Counted from the first letter of the stretch, positions 11,194 to 22,380 are shown. The stretch is DNA of 56,751 nt from Zygnema cylindricum (GCA_037447655.1 JBBHKE010002563.1:1-56751); one strand, 5' to 3'. Program-made: numbers and translations. The notes: a model not told the origin generated them from the letters alone.

Positions 11194-11262
11194 GGTACCA
11201 GGATTTGATCCTGGTACCTACCGGTTGCCAAAGAAGCTGGTAGACGTTAGCTCTATCATATA
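11194..11262 (-). other. Perfect hairpin within a tRNA-like segment
   Basis: Positions 11194-11204 and 11208-11218 form an 11-bp perfect inverted repeat (GGTACCAGGAT/ATCCTGGTACC) around TTG. On the minus strand the segment reads GATAGAGCTAACG, CTACCAGCTTC and CCAGGATCAAATCCTGG, which resembles a tRNA D-arm end, anticodon arm and T-arm with a near-canonical B box. The acceptor stem is not convincing, so a tRNA relic or SINE head is more likely than an active tRNA. Confidence 0.35.
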
Positions 11263-11795
11263 GTATAGGAACAATAATAAGATATGTAGGATACGATAAA
11301 TATTTAAATAAATACACGTTGAAGATTACATTTAACTAATAGAACGGAAACTTCAACATAGAACCCACTCCACCTTATTTACCGTACAAAACAAATGTTA
11401 CGGACATTTATTTTGATGGTCTGTATCACAATCCGAATTTGATCGACGACCGTGGTGCGAGCCGGGATTCCGAAATGGCCGCCTTGGCGTTTTCGGGTGT
11501 CGCCACTCCGGATGACACGTAGCAATATCCTGGAGGATTGCGAGATCTCCAGAACGCGAGATCAAAAGTCCGAATGTGACAAATGTCACATTATGGCGAT
11601 GCCGTACAAAGACCGTACAGAAAGTACTCTGGAACCTGTAATTTCTTGTACAGTACAGTCCTATAATTGGTCCGTAGTTCAGTAGAAAGGGTTTTAGAGA
11701 GGGAATATAACTTAGTATTTTGCTCGTAGGTAGCCGCCTCTGTGAAATAGCACATTGTATAAAAGGCAAACTTTGGTTAGCCATAACTATTAACT
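11263..11795. other. Unassigned stretch
   Basis: Mixed sequence with several GTACAG and CCGTACA words typical of the local repeats. No gene is supported. Confidence 0.3.
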
Positions 11796-11809
11796 CAGTT
11801 GACCATTTT

Positions 11810-11929
11810 CAGTGATTCTTTTTGCTGCGGACATCAAAAGAGTCCACGCTACACAGGGGTGTAGTCGGTCGGAGTGTTTGCCTGCTAGTGTGGCTGCATT
11901 TCTAAGAGAAATTCAAAGTGGGGAATGTT
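11810..11929 (+). CDS. Possible exon interrupted by the copia element
   Basis: After CATTTTCAG (11800-11810) a frame reads ILFAADIKRVHATQG ... AAFLREIQSGEC and runs up to the retrotransposon target site. Across the element the frame continues from 18266 for a few codons (YPKLIF) to a TAA. The frame is therefore open over about 140 bp only if the element is removed. The protein is not recognised and the exon is short, so this could be chance. Confidence 0.25.
11925..11929. other. Target-site duplication ATGTT, left
   Basis: ATGTT occurs directly outside both ends of the copia element (11925-11929 and 18261-18265), the 5-bp signature of retroviral-type integration. It fixes the element limits. 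Confidence 0.85.
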
Positions 11930-12779
11930 TGTTTTTCTGAGACAATAGCCGGAACCGAAGACGATGAGGATGCCGGTGTAGTCATCTCATAACGAAACCA
12001 AGCAAGAAACTTTCACAAAAACCGGTATGAAAATACAGCAACTTCAACAGTTGATAAAACCCAAACCAGAGACATAATGGCTCCGCAAATCTACCACAAT
12101 ATAGATAATATCAGGATGAACACACACACACACACACACAAAATTACAAGTAATTGTGACCACAGATCTGTGAGAAATTCACAGATAAAATGCCAAAAAT
12201 AGGCTGTACAGTTTTTGACTACAAAGTGTTCATGCCTTCAAAGTTGTCTAAGTCCTACTAATATACACTAAAGCTTATGCCACTGAACGTACGAAGGCAT
12301 ACCAGCCGTACAATAAATACCTACGGCTAGAACCGAATAAGGTACGTCATACAAAAAGATTCCTTTACTAATCAGCTAACCACACAAAGACAAAAATCTA
12401 CTTAACCAGATATTTACAAAGGAGTAGGATTCTGTATGCCACGTCATTTGTCGTGTATGTGGTTCACACGGACCAACATTTGTCAGCGGTCTCTGTCCGC
12501 CGCGTACATATCAGATTCGGCACCGTAGACACATCTCCATGTGCCATTTTGTCCTCAAGTGTATCTATGCACCAACAACCGGATATTTTGGAGTGTCTTC
12601 TTTCTTGTACTAATTTGTGTCTCGGGAGTGTATATAAAGGTGTACTCCCTACCGATCTAGTGGAACATCAATTCTAGTGTGTAATGAAACGAACCTACAA
12701 CTAAACATATGCTAAGTTGTGAAACTCTCTCTCCCTCACACTTGAGGCATAGAGAGGACTAAAGCTTTCCAAAACAACA
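11930..12779 (-). repeat. 3' LTR of the copia element
   Basis: Read on the minus strand the LTR starts TGTTGTTTTGGAAAGC and ends in CA. The other LTR (17421-18260) aligns along its entire length, with small indels such as the longer CA run at 12120-12140. A plus-strand frame of 74 codons is present in both LTRs but is a by-product of LTR identity. Confidence 0.9.
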
Positions 12780-12790
12780 CTCCCCTAAAG
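12780..12790 (-). other. Polypurine tract
   Basis: Minus-strand CTTTAGGGGAG lies immediately before the LTR start TGTT, the expected site for plus-strand DNA priming. Confidence 0.65.
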
Positions 12791-12802
12791 CTTTAGAATG
12801 TG

Positions 12803-13150
12803 CTAGCCACTTAAGCCACATGCCTCTCTGCAAAACTTTAATTTAGGTGCAGGCAAGGGTTTAGTCATCATGTCAGCAAACATCTCCTGATCTGGTAAAT
12901 AATTGAGTTTCAAAACTCTTCCCATAACCTTCTCTCTCACAAAGTGTAGCTTGATATCAATGTGTTTGCTCTTAAAGTGATGGATAGGGTTAGATGCAAT
13001 AGCAATGGCAGCCTGATTGTCACACCACACTATCTGAGGTCCTGATTGCATTAACAAAAGCTTTTGAAAGAGAGACTTTACCCAAAGTAACTCCTTGACG
13101 GCTGGGTTTGCCGCCATGTACTCAGCCTCCATAGTAGACCGAGCTGTCAC
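12803..13150 (-). pseudogene. Copia RNase H domain fragment
   Basis: The fragment contains the copia hallmarks STMEAEYMAA, KELLWVKSL, VWCDNQAAIAIA and HIDIKLHFVRE, followed by DMMTKPLP at the C-terminus, i.e. the conserved end of the Pol polyprotein. It ends about 20 bp before the polypurine tract. The frame continues upstream toward the RT domain but with a stop in the connecting region near 13170, so the polyprotein is broken. Confidence 0.85.
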
Positions 13151-13372
13151 TTTCTGAAGTTTGCTGCTCTAGCAGCATGTCCCACTTCCAATCTTTAGAA
13201 TGTATCCACTAGTAGAGCTTCGGCTTGGCATATCTCCATAGCTCGCATCGCTCCATATCTGAATTTTTACTTCCTCTCCACGGAGAGAGAGTCGGAGGTT
13301 TCGAGTTCCTACAAGATATCAAAGAACTCTCTTTGCTGCCTCCCTGTCTAACTTTTTTGGATTTTGCAAACT

Positions 13373-13981
13373 TCAGCTTAAGGCTCTTATAGCTGCTCCA
13401 ATATCTAGACGGGTACAGTTCATGAAGTAGATGAGGCTTCCGGCTCCAACAGCTCCTGCAATATCCAAACGCGTACAGTTCATGAAGTAAATAAGGCTTC
13501 CTACGATCTGCGTGTAAGGAATGGAGGACATAGAATCTGCCTCCCCTAACTCCAAAGAGTCATCAATCACAACCCCACTTTGTGATTCTTTCCCTTCTAT
13601 TTTCTGTCTGAACTCCATGGGAGTAGTACTTCCCTTTGCCTTTGACATGCCGAACATTTCTAGCATGTTTCCAATGGCTTCTTTCTGTGTCAAATAAATT
13701 AGTCTCGTTTTTCTATCCCATTCTACCTGAATTCCCAAAATATACTTAGCCTCCCCTAAATCTTTCATTTCGAACATGGAATTTAGAGTTGTTTTTATTT
13801 TGTTAATTTCATTAATGGATTTGCTTAGCAACAGCAAATCATCAATATAAACAGCAATATATATCACTCCATCTTCCCCTTCTATTACACAAAATGAATG
13901 ATCTGAAGTGATTCTATTAAAGCCAAGATTTGTCAAAAAATCATATCGTTTTAGGTTCCATTGTCGTGGAGCCTGCTTCAA
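13373..13981 (-). pseudogene. Copia reverse transcriptase, C-terminal part
   Basis: It holds the catalytic YIDDLLLL motif, preceded by APRQWNLK and followed by MKDLGEAKYILGIQV, all standard in copia RT. Near its end GSLIYFMNCTRLDI is present twice because of a diverged 60-bp in-frame tandem duplication (13381-13440 and 13441-13500). The N-terminal part of RT is in a different frame just upstream. Confidence 0.9.
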
Positions 13982-13982
13982 A

Positions 13983-14741
13983 CTATAAAGGGACTGTTAA
14001 AAGGGACTTCAACAGTTTACAGACCAGATTTTCTTTCCATTTTTCTACATATCCCTCTGGCTCCTTCATATATATAACTTCCTCCAAATCCCCATGCAAG
14101 AAAGCGGTCTTCGTATCCATTTGATGCAATTCCATATCCTTTATTGCTGCTAAAGATAAAAGAATCCTAACCGTAGGAAAACGAACTACAAGTGAGAACG
14201 TCTCTTCATAATCAATGCCCTCTTTCTGGCTATACGCCTTAGCAACAAGCTTGGCCTTATATCTTTCAATGGTATTATTGCGATTCACTTTTAACTTGAA
14301 TACCCACTTACAACCAATCACTTTCCGATCCGGTGGAAGTTCCACAAGCTCCCAAGTTTGAGCCTCCATAATTGACTTTATCTCGTCATTCGCCGCAGCA
14401 ATCCACATATCTTTTTCCGGAATGGAGAAAGCTTCTTGAATGGTAAGAGGCTCCCCTATGATTGCAGAATAAGCATGATCCATTCGGCCACCTCTTAGGC
14501 GGCTGCTTTGTCTTCTTCCCCTCGAAAAATCTGAACCGAGAACTGTTGGTCCCCGACGCAGTCTTGGAGGAGGAGGAGGAGGAGGAGGTGGTCCGGTAGT
14601 AGTTGCAATTGTAGGTGGATCAGGCAGCCCAAAAACATGTGGTAGTTCAGATGTAGAGGAAGAAACCGCTGTTTGCTTGCAAGGAATTTGCTCAAGGATG
14701 ACATATTCTTGCAATTTTTCCGCCTTTTCCGCCTCATTCAT
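13983..14741 (-). pseudogene. Copia RT, N-terminal part with preceding linker
   Basis: The frame starts in the Ser/Pro-rich linker before RT (a run of about nine prolines near residue 55), then shows WIAAANDEIKSI, TWELVELP, KWVFKLKVN and MDTKTAFLHGDL, which are copia RT landmarks. It breaks at about 13990 where AGTCCCTT is repeated a few bases apart; that micro-duplication shifts the frame relative to the next segment. No integrase is found upstream: homology stops near 14741. Confidence 0.9.
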
Positions 14742-15924
14742 GCTAAAAACAAAGACTAATAAATTAAACCCAGTTTTTAGAGAAGGACCGGGCGAAGATA
14801 TGAAGAAAATTGGAATTAGGAATGGGGTGTATGATGTGGAAATAGGTGGAAGGAGTTATATCACCGAAGATAGTGTGGTGAAGGAGGAAAGAGAGAAGGA
14901 CACGGTTTTGTGACCTTATCAGATGACAAATCGGTGAGTGAAAATTGCTTACAAGAGAGTTTGTTAACTGAAGTAAGAGGAGTTAAAAGAAGAGATGGAC
15001 ACTTGGAAGCAGAAACTAGAAATAAGGTGGATGTGGAAATTGGTGAACTAAGAGAAGAACCAAAAAAAATTGTTCAGAAAATTGGAGTGAGAAAAAAAGT
15101 TTGTGGGAGTGAAAAATGTAATAGAAATGCAAAAGTTAGAAATATAGGAAAAGAAAATAGGAAGAAAAGAGTGCATCTAAAAAGAAGAAGAATCAAAATT
15201 AAAATTTCTCAGATGAATGAAGTAAATGGGAGTAGCAAATCTATGGAGAAAAACATAAAGGTAAAACATAAAATAAGTATTTTTGACATTAAACAAGTAG
15301 AAAATTGTGACAGAAATGTAAACTTTCAGAAAAGACAAAAGATCATGAAAAAAAAACAAAGAGAAGATGCAATATTCAAAGGATCAAGGGCAGAAGAAAA
15401 CATTCTTAGAAAGTGATCAAGAGAAGAGAGCGGGAGAAATGATTTTCTGGAAGACATTTTTTGGAGAACGTGAATTTAGAGAAATCTTAATTTTGGAAAA
15501 ACTTATATTACAACCATGTCTTATAAAGACAACTACTTTTGACATTCAATATTTTTGGTAGGATTTTATATTTGGTGTTCTTCCTTGTTGAGTTAGTTGA
15601 AAAGAAACAAAAAGTTTTATTTATGTATTTTTGAAGATGAAGAAGGTGGCGGAAGCAATGGCTTATCCATGAAGGAAAATTTCGGAAGATATGGCAGAAC
15701 GCAGCGAAAGCAGTGGTGAATCATCAGAAGCAGTTCGCGTCGCGAAGCAACATAGCAGCGCAACGAAAGCAGTGGCCAATCATCGGAAGAAGTTCGCGTC
15801 GCGAAGCAGCGACGCAGCATAGCAGCGCAACGAAAAGAGTGGCGAATCATCGGAAGAGGTGATGTATGGCACTTAGACGTTGCTTATTGTATTCCATGTG
15901 CAAGCAACTAAATATTCATGGGAG
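14742..15924 (+). mobile_element. Foreign insert: possible end of another LTR element
   Basis: On the plus strand, an open stretch reads KLNPVFREGPGED and VYDVEIGGRSY, resembling the GPY/F-like tail of Ty3-type integrases, followed by a long Lys/Arg-rich frame (14910-15416). It ends with a purine-rich CATGGGAG at 15917-15924 just before a TGTTAG LTR-like start. This suggests the 3' part of a second LTR element in opposite orientation. The integrase match is weak and based on memory of the motif. Confidence 0.35.
15697..15865. repeat. ~65-bp tandem repeat, about 2.5 units
   Basis: Blocks AGTTCGCGTCGCGAAGCA, ATAGCAGCGCAACGAAA and GTGG.GAATCATCGGAAGA repeat in tandem. This is the only GC-rich part of the insert inside the copia element. 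Confidence 0.75.
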
Positions 15925-17164
15925 TGTTAGTATTTTGAATATTTAGTTTCGTATACATTATGTTTCATACGTACTTATTCAGTACAATGCTAAGTGTCGA
16001 TTTGGTATTTGTGAACGTTTAATATACTGTAGTGAAATATAAAAAAAAGGGTTGACTCAGGGTTGAACGAAATCAAGTCTTTGAGGGAATGTTGTTTTAA
16101 AGACTTAATTTCGTACACACCCATATTAATATAGCCTTGATAATACGGTATGAAGCGTACGTAATTTGGGGGAATTTAATTTACCAGTAAAATTAATGGA
16201 CTAATTGAGTGGCGCGGAATGCGCTAGGAAATAGACGGCAAATCGCGAAGCGATCCGACGATTAGTATTCAATTTTTTTTAAAAAATACGCCGACCGTAC
16301 AAAATCTAATGCAACAGACGACATTTATCGCAAATGACGTGTACCTTATATGTGACACGCCGAGTTTATTTCAAAAGACGCGATTACGGTACAGTTGATT
16401 AGGATGACATGACATCGTTTCATTGAGTGACTCGGCATACGATTTTGTTAGATTGCGTGTACTTGTAAATATTTGAAAAAACAATGGTTTGCCTGTGTAT
16501 TAGGTATTAGTGAAACCCTAAAAATTCTGACAATATATAGAAGTATTCTGGTATACTAACATTAATAGAGGTAACTGGTAGCTAGTGTGCGGCTGGTATG
16601 CCTCTGTAAAATCAGTAGTGAGCCTGAGTGTATAAATTATAGACTTAGTTTATTCTCATTATCACAATCAAGTTTATCAAAGCAATGGCAGACTGTTTTC
16701 TGCATCTTTGTCCTGTTGGTGTGATCACCCTGTTGGTGTGATCACCCTGTTTGGTTTTTTTATGTGAAACTTTGTAAAGTTATTAAATGATCTAGAATCT
16801 ATATGTGTGTGCAGTTTCATTCTATTCTGTTATCTCTTTAAGATTCTCTGAGAAGTCTAAGTGGTTAGTTTTTGAAGTTGTCAACTGTTTTTGTGAAAAT
16901 GTGGAGTTTATATCTTCTAGATTCCTCGGTGGATTTGGCTATAACTTTGGGAGCTTACATTGTCTATAGTATAGTGCTTATTGGTGCAGCTTGGGGGGAT
17001 TTTATTTATCGTGTAGTTTTTTGTGCTGTCTAAAACACAGCTGTTTGAGGGGTAGTCTGTGGTGCTTCCGAGGGTAATCCATGGCTGAAATAGGCTATGG
17101 ACAATATACTTATATTCTGAGATCTGCTAATCTCATGTTGTGCATTAGCCCTAGAATATGTCTT
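15925..17164 (+). repeat. Possible LTR of the nested element
   Basis: It begins TGTTAGTATTTTGAATA directly after a purine tract and contains TATA-like words (AATATATAG near 16532, GTATAAATTATAG near 16630). A 17-bp unit (GTTGGTGTGATCACCCT) is duplicated at 16715-16750. The right limit is unclear; the copia gag fragment resumes at about 17165. Without a partner LTR this stays tentative. Confidence 0.3.
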
Positions 17165-17413
17165 TTACAAAGCATCCCAAATCTTTGATGTTTTAGAAGC
17201 TTGAATGTATGTCATATGAAGCTCCTTAGATATCATTAATTTCATTAGATGAAGAGCCTGCTCATTCGTTTGATCATTGTTTACATCAGTTTTTACCATA
17301 GATCCATTAACAACATCAAAAAGATTCACTTGTACAAAATAAGACTTGACAAGATCTGCCCAATACAGATATTCTCTCCTACCAAAAACCGGAATTCGTG
17401 AAGGTGGGCCCAT
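17165..17413 (-). pseudogene. Copia gag N-terminus, truncated
   Basis: The 82 codons include YWADLVKSYFV, ALHLMKLMISKELHM and SKTSKIWDAL, the start of the copia gag (UBN2-like) domain. The protein stops at the junction with the foreign insert, so most of gag is missing. The first ATG (17411-17413) lies inside the primer-binding site, so the start codon and the PBS overlap. Confidence 0.75.
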
Positions 17414-17417
17414 ATCC
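17403..17417 (-). other. Primer-binding site, half tRNA-iMet type
   Basis: Three bases inside the 5' LTR the minus strand reads GGATATGGGCCCACC. The plus strand GGTGGGCCCAT equals the plant initiator tRNA-Met from the base before the anticodon stem through the CAU anticodon, and 14 of 15 positions pair with that arm. There is no match to the tRNA 3' end. This is the arrangement known for Drosophila copia and yeast Ty5, which prime with a cleaved half tRNA. Confidence 0.75.
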
Positions 17418-17420
17418 TAT

Positions 17421-18260
17421 TGTTCTGAGACAACAGCCAGAACCGAAGACGATGAGGATGCCGGTGTAGTCATCTCATAACGAAACTAAGCAAGAAACTT
17501 TCACAAAAACCGGTCTGAAAATATAGCAACTTCAACAGTTGATAAAACCCAAACCAGAGACACAATAGCTCGGCAAATCTACCACAATATAGATAATATC
17601 AAGATGAACACACACACACAAAATTACAAGTAATTTTGACCACAGATCTGTGAGAAATTCACAGATAAAAATGCCAAAAACAGGCTGTACAATTTTTGAC
17701 TACAAAGTGTTCATGCCTTCAAAGTTGTCTAAGTCCTACTAATATACACTAAAGCTTATGCCGCTGAACGTACGGAGGCATACCAGCCGTACAATAAATA
17801 CCTACGGCTCGAACCGAATAAGGTATGTCATACAAAAAGATTCCTTTACTTATCAGCTAACCACACAAAGACAAAAATCTACTTAACCAGATATTTACAA
17901 AGGAGTAGGATTCTATATGCCACGTCATTTGTCGTGTATGTGGTTCACACGGACCAGCATTTGTCGACGGTCTCTGTCTGCCGCGTACATATCAGATTCG
18001 GCACCGTAGACACATCTCCATGTGCCATTTTGTCCTCAAGTGTATCTATGCACCAACAACCGGATATTTTGGAGTGTCTTCTTTCTTGTAGTGATTTGTG
18101 TCTCGGGAGTGTATATAAAGGTGTACTCCCTACCGATCTAGTGGAACAGCAATTCTAGTGTGTAATAAAACGAACCTACAACTAAACATATGCTAAGTCC
18201 TGAAACTCTCTCTCCCTCACACTCGAGGCATAGAGAGGACTAAAGCTTTCCAAAAAAACA
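17421..18260 (-). repeat. 5' LTR of the copia element
   Basis: Starts TGTTTTTTTGGAAAGC on the minus strand and ends CA next to the PBS. It pairs with 11930-12779 over its full length and is followed on the outside by ATGTT (18261-18265). Confidence 0.9.
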
Positions 18261-18265
18261 ATGTT

Positions 18266-19010
18266 ATCCAAAACTCATATTCTAAGTTTGCATTCTGTGG
18301 TGGAACTGAGCACACAAAAAATCGAGCACACAAAAAAGTCTTATTTCACAGCGGTGAAGTTGTAATTGGATTTGATTGTTAATGGGTGAATCATTTGGGT
18401 TTATATAACTTGGAGTCGGCACTATCTAGATTAGCTTATTTGGACTTGCGAATTTTGTGTGACAATGGAGCCTATAGAATTACAAAAAGTGCAGAAGCCG
18501 AAATACAATTTATGTTATCCTCAAACTTAGCTTCGAATTACTACGTCTTTCCATCTTCAAAATTAATGGTTACCCACCTTGAGAACCGAGTGAAAGAAAA
18601 TGAATTTGACCAACAAATAGGAAAACACATTTCACAGGATGTCAATCATCTTGGGGGAGAAAAATAGATGTAATTTTTTTTTGCCTGTATGTACAGAAAG
18701 AAAATCGTAGAAGTCTCGGAACATAATATCATTTTCAAAACTCTTCGCCACCATAGCGACCTTCCCTCCCTCTCCCACTCTTGCCCACTCCTTGTTGAAA
18801 TGTTTCACCATAGCATTAGTGTGAGAATAAAAAGCTCTAGAAAAGAGAAGAATTGCTACCTCTTTGCGGAATTTGGTGTCAACGAAAAAACTAAATCAGG
18901 AAGTATGGAGGAAAGCTATATAATTAGTGATGTCGATAGTGTCATCAATATCTATGACCTCGACAATGTTACAAGATACCATAGATACACACCTTAAGAT
19001 GCCTTCAAAT
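18266..19010 (+). other. Right flank of copia, weak coding signal
   Basis: Two frames (18386-18667 and 18689-18997) read like ordinary mixed-composition protein but show no splice context, family motif or conserved neighbour. I list the region only because it lies beside the possible interrupted exon. Confidence 0.15.
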
Positions 19011-19114
19011 GGTTAAATGTCTTGCAAGGGAAAAACATAGTTCAGAAGTGTTTCGAGATTTGAAAATATTTCAGATGAATGCTTATAAAGGCTGGCCCCA
19101 ATTTTATGTTCACT

Positions 19115-19410
19115 TAATGTTATGAAGTTGGAAGTCAATAACTAGTTTAGTATTTGATTCAGCAGTTAGTTCAGTTCAGTATCTAGTTCGTAGTTCAGTT
19201 TAGTATCTTGTAGATCAGTTATTTCAGTATATTTCCAATTGAGTATGTAATGTAGTATTCGGTTTAGTATCCACTGTAATATTTGGTTAGGTTTTTTGTT
19301 AAATATTTTGTTCAGTTTACTAGTTTAGCTTTCAGTTCAATAACTAGTTTAGTATTTGATTTAGTACTTAGTTTAGCATCTAGTTCAGTTTCCTAATAAG
19401 TAAGCAGGTC
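19115..19410. repeat. Degenerate AGTTTAGTAT-type repeat
   Basis: Variants of TAGTTTAGTATTTGATT, AGTTCAGTATCTAGTTC and similar recur about every 10-20 bases. This is an old minisatellite with no gene. Confidence 0.65.
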
Positions 19411-19887
19411 AGTATGAAGTTAATATTCATTTATTACCCTAAAGGACACCCTCAAAGTAAAACAAACCAAACAAAAAATGTTAAGATAATATCTCATTAG
19501 CAACAACATTAAGTTAGTGGAATTCATCCGAAATACCGCAGAAGATCAAAATATGACGTAAATATTTAATGTTCTTTTTCAAATGACTATAAAAACGATA
19601 GCTCGAGCATGCAACATTTTGACCTTCTTCTCTTGTGCTTCCAAAGCGGGTGCTTTTTTATGCCAGCGAAGTCAAACAAGAATAATAGCACTTTTAGCAT
19701 AGTCGTTGTGAAAGCCTAAAACCGCTTAATAACATAAACCTTGTAGATGCCAAGGTGGAATTGGAGGGGAAGCTGCTTCCTTACAATCTTACCTCATTGT
19801 GCAATGTGCATATGTTTGGGGAAAGGAAGTCAAATAGAGGTTCAAAGCGCGAAGAAACTTCCAAAGAGGCAACCATACAGGGAAGGC

Positions 19888-19972
19888 AGGGGAAACGTCT
19901 CTTCTTCAGCCATGGACAGCATCCATGGACAACGTCTCTTCTTCAGCCATGGACAGCATCCATGGACAGAGG
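19888..19972. repeat. Tandem duplication with palindromic CCATGG blocks
   Basis: The block ACGTCTCTTCTTCAGCCATG GACAGCATCCATGGACA occurs twice in tandem. Each copy contains CCATGGACAGCATCCATGG, a near-palindrome. Confidence 0.8.
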
Positions 19973-20048
19973 GTTGGTATGTGGAAAGGTGTGGCGTCTA
20001 CAAAATGTCACGTAAATTTTTGCGACGTCACAAACAATTTTAAACAAT

Positions 20049-20220
20049 CCGGTGCGCCATCACAAATTGTACACAGTGACAGCCATCACGGGCGTTGTCG
20101 ACGCATACAATCGTCACAAACTTAAGTTACAATTTCTGCCATCACAAATTGTACACAGTGACAGCCGTCACGGGCGTTGTCGACGTATACAATCGTCACA
20201 AACTTAAGTTACAATTTCGA
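20049..20220. repeat. ~80-bp tandem duplication
   Basis: Two copies of GCCATCACAAATTGTACACA ... TTGTCGACG.ATACAATCG ... AACTTAAGTTACAATTTC lie head to tail. The sequence is shared with repeats R1 and R2 near 4000-4070 and 4790-4860. Confidence 0.85.
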
Positions 20221-20221
20221 G

Positions 20222-20326
20222 AGAATACATAGAGACACTTGAAATCCGGGTCCGCCGGATCCGCGCTAAAATCCAAAGTAAGTACGCTAAGTTACAAGTA
20301 CATGGGGACATACCCTAAGGCGTTTC
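20222..20326. mobile_element. Right end of a Harbinger-like repeat
   Basis: CGCCGGATCCGCGCTAAAA and the terminal TACATGGGGACATACCC followed by TAA match the right end of R1. With the duplication to its left it is the remnant of a fifth copy. Confidence 0.6.
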
Positions 20327-20329
20327 CGG

Positions 20330-22380
20330 AATTTACGGGAAACAGAAAAAACAACATAGTGGAGGTCAGACGGACCGTACAAATTGCATAGCTGTCATCC
20401 CTGTTGTTTTTCTTGACTTCCACGTGCGATCTGTACATCCGTGCCACATTTGAAGTTATCCGGAATATCATTTTACCGCTTCCTCGTCAGACAAAAATGT
20501 CGGTGCACTTTGTCTGTCAGGGTGAAGGTACGAGAAGTACACTAGATTTGGCGGTTTGTGACGCCGCGTGTTGATATTATATTTGGGTTGGTTTCCGTTG
20601 CAACCAGATACGTAATCTTTAACTAACTCTTACGAAAGCGTCACAAACAGTTCTCGTACTTTTTAGGCGTAATGGAATAACGTCTTACCTGTCACCTAAG
20701 CTCGAATCGTACCTTTCGACTGATTTGTACGGCATAATTTCACGTGCATTTGTTCAAATCGAGGCTATTGCCGACAAAAGCTAAGAAAGTTTTGTTTCTT
20801 GCGTCCAAAAGTACAGTAATTTATTCCTGTGGATCTACGAAATTTGTACGGTCGCGTCCATTCTACAGACCTTTTGTAAACTAAGTACAAAGGACGTTTG
20901 TTGCAAAATTCATACGTTTGAAAACTTCAAAATTGTTATGTGCGTAAAATTTTACATTTTATTTTTTTCTCTAAAAAAAGGGAAAAAATAAACTAAATAA
21001 AACTCAAATTAAGTTCTTTATTTTTATTTATGTATGTTTGAAATATTCATAAATTTTTTATTTAAATTTATGTCCGAGGCAATGTTTATACTGTTCAGAA
21101 AAAAAAATGAGAGATAGAAAAAAACAAAAAATAAAGAAAAAAATCAATTTAGAGATATAAAAAAAAAAGCAACAATAAAAAATAAAAATATACAAACATT
21201 AAAATTAAAAATGTATTACCCAAATTAAAAATTAAAATAAAATCAAAAATACAAAAATATAAGAAATAAATAGAATTAATTAAAATAGATGGCATTAAAT
21301 TTTAATACGTGTTTAGCAAATTTTGAGTATCAACTGATAAAATACGAGGCGTCACCTTTATAGATTTTTACAAATGTACGTTGTCCTGTTTGTCGGTAGT
21401 ACAGCTGTGCCGTGGATATGAGATTATTTACTTTAGGGTCAATTTCCGTTACGAAATTAGTAGAACCTGTTATTTTGCCTAAACCTAAAACGTTGAGGAT
21501 TTGAATAATAAGGTGGGGCGTTTTTGGAAGTTTTCGAAAAAGTTGTAAATGTGATAGCAAAACAGATTCTCGTACGGTTCACAAGAGAAAATCCTTTCTT
21601 GCTCCTGAAGTTTTCTGTCCAATAGAGAAGTCATTTTTGTCCTTTCTGCTGTTGAAAATCGGGGAAATATATATCAACAGAGGTGAATCGGCTAGATCGA
21701 CAGGCTCGGATTTTAACGAGCCTGTCATCTATTAAAAAAAAAAAAAAAAAGGGTTCGGGCAAAAAGATTGCACCGACAGAAAAACGTCACTGTACAAGAG
21801 GGAAAATAACCGAAAGCAAAAAAGTTCATAAAAAATACACCGACATTGACCGTACATCTAGAGTACGGACTGACAAACCTGACCGACAATTAGCGCACTA
21901 AAAAGATTTACGAAGATCAATTTTTTTGTACCGGTCTACAAATGATTTTCCGCCACGTGTATAGACGGTCCAGGTGTTACGTCACTGTCACGTTTGCCTA
22001 AAGTAGTAATTATTATAAGTCACGTTTTTTCGTCCATTTTCGTCCACTCGTTATTTCCTCATTGTAAAAATCGCTCCAGTTTTCTGCCATACTAGCCAAA
22101 AATTTAAAGTCTCGTTTTTTCGTACATTTTCGTCCACTGATTATTCCACGTGTAAACATCTTTGCAATTTTTTGTACGAAAGCTGACGATTTTTTCGTCC
22201 GAATATTCCAAAAAATCACGATTTTAAATGGAATTTCTCCCGGATTTGATTGCACCTATAACTAGTCAACGGTCAAAGCTACTGACACAGGAACCGACAA
22301 AAAACAAGATGTTATTATTCTTTCGGCCGTATCGTACGGCCAAATGAATGCTCGCTACAAACCGTCACAGACAATAAATG
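20330..22380. other. Intergenic, AT-rich core
   Basis: Positions 20930-21300 are almost pure A/T low-complexity sequence. 22013-22255 carries TCGTTTTTTCGTCCATTTTC and a related copy TCGTTTTTTCGTACATTTTC about 90 bp later, another local duplication. I see no gene. Confidence 0.5.

Larger units (their letters stand above)
11930..18260 (-). mobile_element. Ty1/copia retrotransposon, degraded and chimeric
   Basis: The element has two LTRs (11930-12779 and 17421-18260), matching ATGTT target duplications, a polypurine tract just inside the 3' LTR and a primer-binding site just inside the 5' LTR. On the minus strand the order is gag start, foreign segment, reverse transcriptase, RNase H; RNase H after RT and the lack of a downstream integrase fit copia order. 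Protease and integrase are missing: positions 14742-17164 are unrelated sequence that appears to carry part of another LTR element. Pol is broken by micro-duplications, so the element cannot be autonomous. LTRs differ by about eight substitutions in the first ~155 aligned bases, so it is not brand new. Confidence 0.9.

Noticed and set aside
12453-12677. 74-codon plus-strand ORF, repeated at 17934-18158
   Set aside because: The two ORFs look conserved only because they lie in the two LTRs of one element; they are antisense to it and end in LTR sequence.
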